A stretch of 64,000 nucleotides of DNA from Thalassobaculum sp. OXR-137 (lineage in GTDB: Bacteria; Pseudomonadota; Alphaproteobacteria; Thalassobaculales; Thalassobaculaceae): the NCBI RefSeq assembly GCF_034377285.1, contig NZ_CP139715.1:3208001-3272000 (forward strand), written 5' to 3'. The position numbers were made by a program, and so were the translations under genes. The first letter of the stretch is position 1. Each line of letters begins with the position of its first letter. Below the pieces are notes generated by a model. That model saw nothing but the letters and a program-made list of their open reading frames with translations, was not told the origin of the DNA and did no database searches. Below are positions 1 to 8,116 of this stretch, one piece after another.

Positions 1-806
1 ACCATGTCCTTGCCGTAGTGGTTCAGGATCAGCACGTCGGCGCCGGAGTTCAGCACCGGCGTGATGTACTGCGAGAAGTCACCGGCGCCGAGCGGCGTGC
101 GGACCTTCTCGACGGTCTGCCAGCCGAGAGCCTCGGTGGCGTCGGCGATCGACTCTTCCTGGGTCCAGCCCCAGGTGTAGTCGGCCGTCAGGTGGTAGGC
201 CTTGCGGTCCTTGCCGTAGTTTTCCTCAAGCACCGGCGCCAGCGCCTGGCCGGACTGATAGGCGTTGAAGAAGTGGCGGAAGCCGTTGGCCCGGCGGTCC
301 TTGCCGGTGGTGTCGTTGGAGTGCGTCAGACCGGCCATGAAGATGATGCCGGCTTCCTGGCACAGCGACTGCACCGCGATGGCCACGCCGGAGGACGAGC
401 CGCCGGTCACCATCACCACGCCGTCCTTTTCAATCATCCGCTTGGCGGATGCGCGGGCGGCGTCGGACTTGGTCTGGGTGTCGCCCGTGACGTACTCGAC
501 CTTCTTGCCGAGGATGCCGTTGCCCTTCAGGGCCTTGGACGAGAAGGTGTTCAGCATGCCGCCGTCACCTTCGCCGTTGATGTGCTTCACGGCGAGCTGG
601 TAGGCGCGCAGTTCGTCCGCGCCCTCGTCGGCATACGCGCCGGTCTGCGGCACGTTGAAGCCGAGGGTGACGGTGCCGCCCTTCGGCTCGTTCAGATAGG
701 CATAGGCGCTCTTGGTGAAGAAATGCGGGGCGGCGAGGCCGGCGGTCAGCGCGACACCCCCCTTCATCAGCGAGCGGCGTGAGACGCCCTTATCGAAGAC
801 GGTCAT
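1..806 (-). CDS. ABC transporter substrate-binding protein, branched-chain amino acid/amide type (3' part outside window)
   Basis: This is the N-terminal 268 residues of a periplasmic binding protein; the rest lies beyond base 1. The start at 806 follows a GGGAGGA ribosome site. A twin-arginine signal (SRRSLMKGG, residues 9-17) and an alanine-rich stretch precede the mature protein, so Tat export is likely. The body reads as a Peripla_BP_6 protein of the Leu/Ile/Val or amide/urea type: it has an early GFNVPQTGAYADEG segment and later MVTGGSSSGVAIAVQSLCQE. The permease and ATPase genes would be expected beyond the left edge. It is divergent from the ScfR-type regulator, and the 265-bp gap holds that regulator's candidate sites. 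The substrate cannot be told from sequence. Confidence 0.88.
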   Translation of the reverse strand, partial: MTVFDKGVSRRSLMKGGVALTAGLAAPHFFTKSAYAYLNEPKGGTVTLGFNVPQTGAYADEGADELRAYQLAVKHINGEGDGGMLNTFSSKALKGNGILGKKVEYVTGDTQTKSDAARASAKRMIEKDGVVMVTGGSSSGVAIAVQSLCQEAGIIFMAGLTHSNDTTGKDRRANGFRHFFNAYQSGQALAPVLEENYGKDRKAYHLTADYTWGWTQEESIADATEALGWQTVEKVRTPLGAGDFSQYITPVLNSGADVLILNHYGKDM

Positions 807-941
807 TGGTTCCTCCCGTTCGGTCTTCGTCCGTGCCGCGTCGCGGTCGATCACAGGTCGATCTTGATGGTGGTTCCCGATGGCGCGGAGGCCGTCGCGA
901 GCCTGGACTGCGGCAATACGACTGTAGAGGGTATCTGAAAA

Positions 942-1008
942 TTTGCAAACTAAGTTATTGTTTTGAATTGACTATTTTGTCAAAATGAGACACAACGCAC
1001 CTGCAAAA
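942..1008. promoter_or_regulatory. Candidate ScfR boxes (TTTGCAAA type)
   Basis: A perfect TTTGCAAA lies at 942-949 and a second half-like CCTGCAAAAC at 1000-1009, inside an AT-rich stretch that stands out from the GC-rich surroundings. TTTGCAAA-type half sites are known for short-chain acyl-CoA regulators such as PccR and RamB. The stretch lies directly upstream of an ScfR-family gene and between two divergent genes, so autoregulation and control of the binding-protein gene are both possible. The assignment is inference from motif and position. Confidence 0.5.
974..986. promoter_or_regulatory. Perfect 6-1-6 palindrome ATTTTGTCAAAAT
   Basis: ATTTTG and CAAAAT are exact reverse complements around one central T. 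The site lies between the two TGCAAA-like boxes and just downstream of a TTGACT (968-973) that could serve as a -35 element. It may be part of the operator of the regulator that starts at 1072, or a site for another factor. Confidence 0.35.
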
Positions 1009-1071
1009 CTGTAAATATGTGACAAAAGCGGGTTTAACCGCGCGCAGACTTGGGAAAAGGGAGAGTGCAGG

Positions 1072-2658
1072 ATGGCCTTGGAACTTGCCGGTTTCCGCAT
1101 TCGCGAGCGCCGCAAGCAGCTCGACCTGACCCAGTCGGGGCTGGCCCAGGCCGTGGGGATCTCGCCGTCCTATCTGAACCTGATCGAATCCGGGAAGCGC
1201 AACATCGCCGGCGGCCTGCTGAACCGGCTCGCCGCGGCCCTGGACCTGGATGCCGAGACCCTGGCCGGCACCACCGAGCGCCGGGTAATCGACGACCTGC
1301 GCGAGATGGCCGCCGACCCCCGGCTCAAGGCGGCGCGGATGCCGGAGGAGGGGGCGCAGGACCTGGTCGCCCGGCACCTGGATTGGGCGCAGTCGATGCT
1401 GGCCCTGTACCGTGCCTATATCGACCAGGCGGAGACCGTGTCGGCGCTGTCCGACCGGCTCAGCCGCGACCCGTTCCTGGGCGACCTGATCCACCAGGTG
1501 CTGACCCATATCACCGCCCTGCGCTCGGTCTCCGAGATCCTGGAGAATGTCGACGACATGCCGCCGGAACAGAAGCGGCGGTTCCAGGGGATGATGACCG
1601 AGGAGAGCGCCAAGCTCAGCGACGTGGCCCAGGCGCTGACCGACGTGTTCCAGGTGCCGGAGGCCGACACCCGCTCGGTCACCCCGGCCGAGGAGGTCGA
1701 CGACTTTCTCATCGAGCGGCGCAACCATTTCCCCGAGCTGGAGGCCGCCGCCGCCCGGATGCGCCGCGACGTGGAGCGCCAGGGCGAGACGATGATGAGC
1801 GCGCTGATCGACTATCTCGACCGGCGCCACGGCATCTCGGTGGTCAACCGCGGGCGCACCGCCGCCGAGGCGCCGAGCGGCGAACGCTTCCGCAACCATT
1901 GCCGCTTCGATGCCGAGACCAAGACCCTGATGTTCCTCGACAACGCCTCGATCTCCACCCGGCGATTCCAACTCGCCCGGGTCGCGGCGGAGCTGGAGCT
2001 GGGGGACGTCCTCGCCCGGGAGATCGACGATCCGCGCCTCTCCAGCGACGCCGCCCGCAGCCAGGCGTTCCGGGCGCTGGCCTCCTATGCCGCCAGCGCC
2101 GCCCTGCTGCCCTACGAGAGTTTTCTGGAGGATGCGGTCGCCTGCCGCTACGACATCGAGGTGCTGCGCCAGCGCTATGCCGCCAGCTTCGAGCAGGTGG
2201 CGCATCGGCTTATCACCCTGCGGCGGCGGGGGATGGAGGGCATCCCGTTCGCCTTCCTGCGCTCCAACCCCGCCGGCCACGCCACCAAACGCTTCCCCTT
2301 GCCGGGCCTGCCGCTGCCGCGTTATGGCCATGCCTGTCCGCTCTGGGCAATCTACCAGTCGTTCCAGACGCCGGACCGGGTGGTGCGGCAGCTCGCGGAG
2401 TTTCCCGACCGGGGGCGCTTTCTGTTCGTCGCCCGCACCGTGACCAAGCAGCCGGCCACTTTCCACGAGCCGCCGGTGCTGCATTCGGTCATGCTGGCCT
2501 GCGAGGCGGTGCATGCGGACGCCACGGTCTATGCCGACGGTCTGGACCTGTCGGCGCGCGAGATGGCGGCGCGGGTGGGAGCGAGCTGTCGGCTCTGCCC
2601 GCGGATCGAATGTCTGCACCGCGAAGAGGAATCGATTGTCCGGAATCCGGCGCTGTGA
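1072..2658 (+). CDS. XRE-family short-chain fatty acyl-CoA regulator (ScfR type)
   Basis: The 528-residue protein starts after a GGGAGAG ribosome site. Residues about 7-60 form an XRE helix-turn-helix (RERRKQLDLTQSGLAQAVG, then SPSYLNLIESGKRNI). The middle and C-terminal parts match the layout of the ScfR/PccR/RamB family, with an IrrE/ImmA-like region followed by an acyl-CoA-sensing domain. A cysteine cluster (C506, C509, C514) lies near the C-terminus, as is usual in this family. Such proteins sense propionyl-CoA or other short acyl-CoAs and control assimilation genes. The next genes encode a receiver and a transporter-kinase, so this regulator may belong to a carbon-source sensing unit. 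Family assignment is firm; the ligand is unknown. Confidence 0.87.
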   Translation: MALELAGFRIRERRKQLDLTQSGLAQAVGISPSYLNLIESGKRNIAGGLLNRLAAALDLDAETLAGTTERRVIDDLREMAADPRLKAARMPEEGAQDLVARHLDWAQSMLALYRAYIDQAETVSALSDRLSRDPFLGDLIHQVLTHITALRSVSEILENVDDMPPEQKRRFQGMMTEESAKLSDVAQALTDVFQVPEADTRSVTPAEEVDDFLIERRNHFPELEAAAARMRRDVERQGETMMSALIDYLDRRHGISVVNRGRTAAEAPSGERFRNHCRFDAETKTLMFLDNASISTRRFQLARVAAELELGDVLAREIDDPRLSSDAARSQAFRALASYAASAALLPYESFLEDAVACRYDIEVLRQRYAASFEQVAHRLITLRRRGMEGIPFAFLRSNPAGHATKRFPLPGLPLPRYGHACPLWAIYQSFQTPDRVVRQLAEFPDRGRFLFVARTVTKQPATFHEPPVLHSVMLACEAVHADATVYADGLDLSAREMAARVGASCRLCPRIECLHREEESIVRNPAL

Positions 2659-2776
2659 CAGCCAGAACTGTCGTCGGAAGACGTCCGATGCTGAACCGTT
2701 CCGTGCGGACAGGTTCAGCGCTACACTATTCAAAAGGTCGCCGGGCCAACCGGTGAATTCGGGGGAGGACCACACC

Positions 2777-3145
2777 GTGCCGGCACATGTGCTGATCGCC
2801 GAGGACGAACCGAACATCGTCGAATCCCTGAGTTTTATTCTGAGTCGGGAGGGCTGCGAGGTGACGGCCGTCTTCGATGGCCGCGCGGTGATCGACAAGA
2901 TCGGGACCATGCGGCCCAACCTGGTGATCCTCGACGTGATGCTGCCGAAGATGAACGGGTTCGAGGTCCTGAAATGGATCAAGAGCAATCCGGACCTGAA
3001 GGGCGTGCCGGTGATGATCCTGACCGCCAAGGGCCAGGAAAAGGACCGCAAGACGGCCGAGGAACTGGGGGCGGACGCCTTCGTGACCAAACCGTTCTCC
3101 AACCGCGAAGTGGTGGAGCGGGTCATGACCCTGGCGTCGGCCTGA
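2777..3145 (+). CDS. Stand-alone response regulator receiver domain
   Basis: A 122-residue CheY-like protein begins at a GTG preceded by GGGGGAGGAC. The acidic pair E9-D10, phosphoacceptor D53, T83 and K105 are all in the expected places, and no output domain follows. It lies between the ScfR-type regulator and the gene pair encoding the small membrane protein and the symporter-kinase. It is therefore the obvious candidate phosphorylation partner of that kinase, acting through protein contacts rather than DNA binding. The partner assignment rests on gene order only. Confidence 0.85.
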   Translation: MPAHVLIAEDEPNIVESLSFILSREGCEVTAVFDGRAVIDKIGTMRPNLVILDVMLPKMNGFEVLKWIKSNPDLKGVPVMILTAKGQEKDRKTAEELGADAFVTKPFSNREVVERVMTLASA

Positions 3146-3165
3146 AGCCGGATTCCGCAGTGCCG

Positions 3166-3423
3166 ATGGCGTCCCGTCCCACCCGCACCAAGGTCCGTGA
3201 CGCGGTGGCGCTGATGGTGCTGCTCGGCACCTGGCTGGTGATGCCGCCGATGCTGAGTGTGGTCAACCAGCCGACCTCCGTGTTCGGGATCCCGACCATC
3301 GTCGTCTATGTCTTCGCGGTCTGGGCCGGGCTGATCGTCGTCACCCGGATCGTCGCCCGGCGGGCCGGCCGCGCCTACGAGCGCGAGGACCGGCATCTCG
3401 ATCCGGAGGGGGAGGGCGGCTGA
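3166..3423 (+). CDS. Small two-helix membrane protein upstream of symporter-kinase
   Basis: An 85-residue protein has two hydrophobic segments (about residues 14-33 and 42-62) with a basic end after the second helix and an acidic tail. Its stop overlaps the ATG of the next gene (TGATG at 3421-3425), which indicates translational coupling. A small membrane protein coupled to the front of a symporter-kinase gene resembles the cbrX-cbrA arrangement of Pseudomonas and the small subunits (DUF485/DUF4212-like) of some sodium/solute symporters. It may stabilise or assist the transporter part. An in-frame GTG two codons upstream is a possible alternative start. Confidence 0.7.
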   Translation: MASRPTRTKVRDAVALMVLLGTWLVMPPMLSVVNQPTSVFGIPTIVVYVFAVWAGLIVVTRIVARRAGRAYEREDRHLDPEGEGG

Positions 3424-6146
3424 TGCTCTCCGCCAATGTCGTCCTGGTCACCGCACTCGCCTATGTGGCGCTGCTGTTCATCGTGGCCTTCGTCAGCGAC
3501 CGCCGGGCCCGCGCCGGCCGGGTGGGTCTCGCCCATTCGCCGCTGATCTACACCCTGTCGATCTCGGTCTACTGCACGTCCTGGACCTTCTACGGCGCTG
3601 TCGGCTCGGCCGCCCGCGACGGGCTGGAGTTCGTGACGATCTATCTGGGGCCGACCCTGGTCTTCGTCGGCTGGTGGTTCGTGCTGCGCAAGCTGGTGCG
3701 GATCGGCCGGGTGCACCGGATCTCCTCGGTGGCGGACCTGGTCTCCTCGCGCTACGGCAAGAGCACCACCCTGGCGGTGCTGGTCACCGTCATCGCCGTG
3801 ATCGCCAGCACCCCCTACATCGCGCTCCAGCTCAAGGCGGTGACCATCAGCTTCTCGGTGGTCGGCAGCGCCGGCAACGAGGCGGTGATCGACGTCTCGA
3901 CCGCCTTCTGGGTGGCCGCCGGCATGGCCGCCTTCACCATCCTGTTCGGCACCCGCAACATCGACGCCAACGAGCGCCACCACGGGGTGGTCGCCGCCAT
4001 CGCGCTGGAGGCGCTGGTCAAGCTGATCGCCCTGCTGGCGGTCGGCATCTTCGTGGTCTTCGGCGTGGCCGGCGGGCTCGGCGAGGTCTTCGCCATGCCG
4101 GGGGCGAGCATCGTCATCGACCCGGACACGGTCTACGGCCCGCGCTGGGTGGCGATGACCTTCCTTGCCGGCACCGCCATCCTGTGCCTGCCGCGCCAGT
4201 TCCAGGTGACGGTGGTGGAGAACGCCGACGAGGCGCAGCTCCGCACCGCCTCCTGGCTGTTCCCGCTGTATCTCTTCCTGATGTGCTGCTCGATCCTGCC
4301 GATCGCCATCGCCGGGCTGACCCTGCTGCCGCCGGGGGCCAATCCGGACATGTTCGTGCTGACCCTGCCCATGGCCCAGGGCCAGGACGCGCTGGCGCTG
4401 CTCGCCTTCATCGGTGGCTTCTCCTCGGCGACGTCCATGGTGATCGTCGCCTGCATCGCCCTGTCGATCATGGTCTCCAACCACATCGTGATCCCGGTGG
4501 TGCTGCGCCTGCCGGTGCTCAGCCAGGCGGTCAGCGGCGACATGAAGCGGCTGCTGCTGGTCAGCCGGCGGGTCAGCATCGGCCTGCTGCTGCTGCTGGG
4601 CTTCGGCTATTTCGTCGCCAGCGCCCAGTCCGACGCGCTCGCCGCCATGGGCCTGATCGCCTTCGCCGGCGCCGCCCAGATCCTGCCGGCGATGGTCGGC
4701 GGCCTGTACTGGCGCTCGGCCTCCAAGGCCGGGGCGGCGGCCGGCATGTTCGCTGGCTTCGTTGTGTGGATCTACACGCTGGTGCTGCCGAATTTCGAGG
4801 GCGTCTGGTTCGTCACCCAGACCCTGATGGTCGAAGGCCCCTGGGGCCTCGGCTGGCTGCGGCCGCATGCGCTGTTCGGTGTCCAGGGCGAGGACCCCAT
4901 GGTCCATTCGGTGTTCTGGAGCATGACCGTCAACGTGGTCCTGTTCGTGGTCGTGTCGCTGATCCGCGAGCAGAACCCGCTGGAGCGGCTGCAGGGCACC
5001 CTGTTCGTCGACGTGTTCCGCAATCCGGCGGAGAGCGAGGGGCGGTTCATCACCCGCTCGGCGACGGTGGACGACCTCTACATCATGACCCAGCGGATCC
5101 TCGGCGCGGAGGAGGCGCAGCGGGTCTTCGCCGAGTTCGCCCAGCGCCAGGGGGCGGTCGGCGACATGCCGCGCCCGGACGCGGCCTTCATCTCCCATCT
5201 GGAACGGCTGCTCGCCGGCGGCATCGGCGCCGCCTCGGCCCGGGTGATGATCAGCCAGGTGGTGACCGGCGAGACCATCAGCCTGGACGAACTGATCCGG
5301 CTGGTCGATGAGACCCAGCAGGTGATCGAGTACTCCCAGCGCCTGGAGGCGAAGTCCCAGGAACTGCAGGACACCGCCAAGGCCCTGCAGGACGCCAACG
5401 AGCGGCTGCGGATGCTGGATGCCCAGAAGGACGATTTCCTCAGTCAGGTGAGCCACGAGGTGCGCACGCCGATGGCGTCGATCCGGTCGTTCTCGGAGAT
5501 CCTGCTCGACAACCCGGACCTGGAATCCGAACGCTCGCGCAAATACCTGAAGATCATCCAGGACGAGACCCTGCGCCTGTCGCGGCTGCTGGACGAGATC
5601 CTCGACGTCTCGCATCTGGACAGCGGTCAGTTCGCCCTGCGCCTGGAGGAGGTCGACGCGGCCCGCATCCTGGAACACGCGGTGGAGACCTGCCGCGGCA
5701 TGGCGGCCAGCGCCGGGGTGACCATCGACTACGGCGCCTGCGTCGCCGAGGCGCCGATCCGCGCCGACGGCGACCGGCTGGCCCAGGTCTTCATGAACAT
5801 CCTGTCGAACGCCATCAAGTACAACACCAGCGAGGAGCCGCGGGTGACCGTCAGCAGCCGGGTCGATGGCGGCACCTATTTCGCCTATGTGGACGACAAT
5901 GGGCCGGGCATCCCGGCGGAGGACCGGGAGCGGATCTTCGCCAAGTTCGCCCGCGGCCGGGAGCTGACCCCGGGCCACCGCACCGGGGCCGGGCTCGGCC
6001 TGTCGATCAGCCGCAGCATCGCCCGCATGCTCGGCGGCGACCTGGAACTGCTGCCGGAGCCCGGTCGGGGTATGGGGCGCGGCGGGGCGCGCTTCCGGCT
6101 GCGGCTGCCGTTGCGGCGGGAAACCGCAGCCGCGGCGGGTGAATAA
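3423..6146 (+). CDS. Sodium:solute symporter-histidine kinase hybrid (CbrA/CrbS-like)
   Basis: The 907-residue protein has about 13 membrane helices in an SSS (SLC5) transporter fold up to residue 515. A STAC-like segment follows (about 535-616) and then a short coiled coil (630-670). The HisKA domain carries the phosphorylated histidine H678 in SQVSHEVRTP. The HATPase has the N box NILSNAIKYN and the glycine boxes DDNGPGIP and TGAGLGLSIS near residue 855. No PAS domain is evident between STAC and HisKA, unlike CbrA. Relatives sense or import acetate, histidine and similar carbon sources. No DNA-binding partner is adjacent; the only receiver nearby is the stand-alone one upstream. The substrate is unknown. 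Confidence 0.9.
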   Translation: MLSANVVLVTALAYVALLFIVAFVSDRRARAGRVGLAHSPLIYTLSISVYCTSWTFYGAVGSAARDGLEFVTIYLGPTLVFVGWWFVLRKLVRIGRVHRISSVADLVSSRYGKSTTLAVLVTVIAVIASTPYIALQLKAVTISFSVVGSAGNEAVIDVSTAFWVAAGMAAFTILFGTRNIDANERHHGVVAAIALEALVKLIALLAVGIFVVFGVAGGLGEVFAMPGASIVIDPDTVYGPRWVAMTFLAGTAILCLPRQFQVTVVENADEAQLRTASWLFPLYLFLMCCSILPIAIAGLTLLPPGANPDMFVLTLPMAQGQDALALLAFIGGFSSATSMVIVACIALSIMVSNHIVIPVVLRLPVLSQAVSGDMKRLLLVSRRVSIGLLLLLGFGYFVASAQSDALAAMGLIAFAGAAQILPAMVGGLYWRSASKAGAAAGMFAGFVVWIYTLVLPNFEGVWFVTQTLMVEGPWGLGWLRPHALFGVQGEDPMVHSVFWSMTVNVVLFVVVSLIREQNPLERLQGTLFVDVFRNPAESEGRFITRSATVDDLYIMTQRILGAEEAQRVFAEFAQRQGAVGDMPRPDAAFISHLERLLAGGIGAASARVMISQVVTGETISLDELIRLVDETQQVIEYSQRLEAKSQELQDTAKALQDANERLRMLDAQKDDFLSQVSHEVRTPMASIRSFSEILLDNPDLESERSRKYLKIIQDETLRLSRLLDEILDVSHLDSGQFALRLEEVDAARILEHAVETCRGMAASAGVTIDYGACVAEAPIRADGDRLAQVFMNILSNAIKYNTSEEPRVTVSSRVDGGTYFAYVDDNGPGIPAEDRERIFAKFARGRELTPGHRTGAGLGLSISRSIARMLGGDLELLPEPGRGMGRGGARFRLRLPLRRETAAAAGE

Positions 6147-6205
6147 ATCGGCCGGAATGCTATGTAGGGGGTTCAGCCCCTTCCGGCCCCCGCATTCCGA
6201 GCCCC

Positions 6206-6799
6206 ATGACCCAGCCCGACCTTCCCGACCGCCCCGCCCTCGACCCGGACCTGCGCCTGGACGCCCGCACGGCCCTGCCGGAGGCGCTGCGCGTGCTGGT
6301 GCAGGCGATGCCGCAGGCCTCCTGGGCGGCGCATCCGAATTTCGGCGGCATGACCCAGTTCTGGCTGGAGCGCCACGCCGCCTTCCGCCAGTTGCTCGAC
6401 CGCATCGCCGCTGATGCCGGTGCGTCGGCGGCCGGCGACATGGCGGCGGAGGACTTCGCCCCGCGCCTGTACCGGCTGGCCAGTACCCTGCTGGGCGAGC
6501 TGCACGGGCATCATTCGGTCGAGGATGCCCATTACTTTCCGCAGTTGCGCCGGCTCGAGCCGTCGGTGGCCCGGGGCTTCGACCTGCTGGATGCCGACCA
6601 CAAGGACCTGGACGCCCGGCTGCACGGCTTTGCCGGCGAGGTGAACGGGCTGCTCCAGGCGGCCCAGGCGGGAACCCTCGGGGCGGCGCAGATGGAGCCG
6701 TTCGTGGGATCCGTCGCGGAGTTTCAGCGGGTGCTCGACCGCCACCTGGTGGACGAGGAGGAGCTCGTCATTCCGGCCCTGCTGAAGCTCGGGGGGTAA
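6206..6799 (+). CDS. Hemerythrin (HHE) domain protein
   Basis: The 197-residue soluble protein carries the spaced histidines and acids of a non-heme di-iron hemerythrin bundle: WLERHAAF, ELHGHHSVEDAHYF, LDADHKDLD and LDRHLVDEEEL. Such domains bind oxygen, nitric oxide or iron. It follows the symporter-kinase in the same direction by 59 bp, so it may be co-transcribed. No strong ribosome site is seen before the ATG at 6206. A role in sensing or buffering oxygen for this gene group is inference. Confidence 0.82.
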   Translation: MTQPDLPDRPALDPDLRLDARTALPEALRVLVQAMPQASWAAHPNFGGMTQFWLERHAAFRQLLDRIAADAGASAAGDMAAEDFAPRLYRLASTLLGELHGHHSVEDAHYFPQLRRLEPSVARGFDLLDADHKDLDARLHGFAGEVNGLLQAAQAGTLGAAQMEPFVGSVAEFQRVLDRHLVDEEELVIPALLKLGG

Positions 6800-6804
6800 G
6801 GCCC

Positions 6805-7005
6805 TTACTGACCCGCGACCGGGTCGCCCCACACCCCGGCGAATTTCATCGCCATCAGCAGCACCACGCCCCACAGGCCGAGATTCACCGCGATCAGGAT
6901 CCCGATCTGCAGAAGGGCCGCGCCCAGATGCCCATGCCCGGCCCAGCGCATCGGCGCCCGGGCGGGCGCGGGCGGCTCGGTATCGGGGCGAGGGGTCGGA
7001 TCCAT
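6805..7005 (-). CDS. Small single-helix membrane protein, unknown function
   Basis: The reading frame encodes 66 residues with a proline-rich N-terminus and one long hydrophobic helix (about residues 28-56), ending in VWGDPVAGQ. It converges on the hemerythrin gene with 5 bp between the stops and is divergent from the exported protein that starts at 7159. No family is recognised. The frame stays open upstream of the chosen ATG, so the start is uncertain. Confidence 0.5.
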   Translation of the reverse strand: MDPTPRPDTEPPAPARAPMRWAGHGHLGAALLQIGILIAVNLGLWGVVLLMAMKFAGVWGDPVAGQ

Positions 7006-7158
7006 GGCGGCACCGGCTGTTGATCGCTCACGGTAGCAGAGCGCGGACCCCCCGTCGCGCCGGATCGCGGGGGGATTGCCGGCGGCTCCCTTGAACGGCG
7101 GGCGCCGCTGCCCAGATCCCAGGACATCCGATTCGCGAAACCCGGCGGGAGAACGCCC

Positions 7159-7566
7159 ATGCGATCCACCATAGCTCCCCTGGCGCTGGCCGCATTTCTG
7201 CTGGGCGCCCTCGGCGGCGGGGCCCTGGCGCAGAATTCCGCCAAATCGCCCGGTGCGGAAGCCCCCGGCGCGGAGGCCTATGTCGACGGCATGACCGAGA
7301 CCATGAAGGACTGGGCCGACCGGGTCGGCGACTGGACCGCCCGCCAGGTCGACGCCGCCGGCGACGCCACCGCCCGGGTCGGCGACCGCACTGGCGAGGC
7401 GCTCGACGACGCCTGGGAGGCGGTCAAGCAGGACTGGCGTCATCTCCAGGACGCCAGTGCCGACGGCTACGTGGCTGCACAGCGGAAATTCGAGGACTCC
7501 CTGGACTCCCTGCAGCGGGCCTGGGAGGACCGCGAAGACGCGACCACCTCGAAGAAGATTCAGTAG
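7159..7566 (+). CDS. Exported helical protein, unknown function
   Basis: The 135-residue product begins with a clear Sec signal peptide (MRSTIAPLALAAFLLGALGG, then GALAQ as cleavage region). The mature part is charged, rich in Asp, Trp and Ala, and predicted to be helical, with repeated DWADRVGDWTARQVD-like segments that suggest an amphipathic coil. A GGGAGAA ribosome site precedes the ATG. No known family is recognised. It is followed by the tandem foldback array. Confidence 0.6.
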   Translation: MRSTIAPLALAAFLLGALGGGALAQNSAKSPGAEAPGAEAYVDGMTETMKDWADRVGDWTARQVDAAGDATARVGDRTGEALDDAWEAVKQDWRHLQDASADGYVAAQRKFEDSLDSLQRAWEDREDATTSKKIQ

Positions 7567-7591
7567 GACGCTTCCCGACCTCCTCATCTTT

Positions 7592-8096
7592 CACTCCCCG
7601 GATTTATTCCGGGGTAATCGGCGCCGCTGGGACGGGCGCCGGGAGAAACTGTCGAACGGGGACAATGCCCCTCGGGATTGCCCCGGAATAAATCCGGGGA
7701 GTGCGTGGAGGAGGCAGGGGAGAGCGAATTGCCTGCGGGCCTTCGCTTCGCCGGGCGAGGTGGCGCCTGATATCCCCCACCCATCTTTCACTCCCCGGAT
7801 TTATTCCGGGGTGATCGGCGCCGCTGGGACGGGCGTCGGGGAAAGCTGTCGAACGGGGACACCGCCCCTCGGGATTGCCCCGGAATGAATCCGGGGAGTG
7901 CGTGGAGGAGGTCGGGGAGCGCGATTTGCCTGCGGGCCTTTGCATCGCCGGGCGAGGTGACGCCCGATATCCCCACTCATCTTTCACTCCCCGGATTTAT
8001 TCCGGGGTAATCGGCGCCGCTGGGACGGGCGCCGGGCGAAACTGTCGAACGGGGACACCGCCCCTCGGGATTGCCCCGGAATGAATCCGGGGAGTG
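7592..8096. repeat. Three tandem copies of family-A foldback element (197-bp period)
   Basis: The 550 bp between the exported protein and dctM hold no gene but three near-identical 112-bp elements at 7592-7703, 7789-7900 and 7985-8096. Each starts CACTCCCCGGATTTATTCC and ends with the reverse complement, giving 23-bp terminal inverted repeats. These are perfect in copy 1; copies 2 and 3 carry one change (GGAATGAATCC). The 84-85-bp spacers between copies are also alike, so the real duplicated unit is about 197 bp. Apparent reading frames across the array are spurious. Further single copies lie at 22314, 25264 and 39272. Confidence 0.93.
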
Positions 8097-8116
8097 TGCG
8101 AAGACTGAAAACCCTC

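Noticed and set aside
955-5978. Very long open frames on the minus strand opposite the ScfR and symporter-kinase genes
   Set aside because: They are antisense to genes with clear domains and are rich in Arg, Gly, His and Pro without family resemblance, as expected for shadows in high-GC DNA.
7584-7987. Several overlapping frames encoding SPDLFRGN-like repeats
   Set aside because: They are translations of the family-A foldback array. They appear on both strands, change with each copy and lack ribosome sites.
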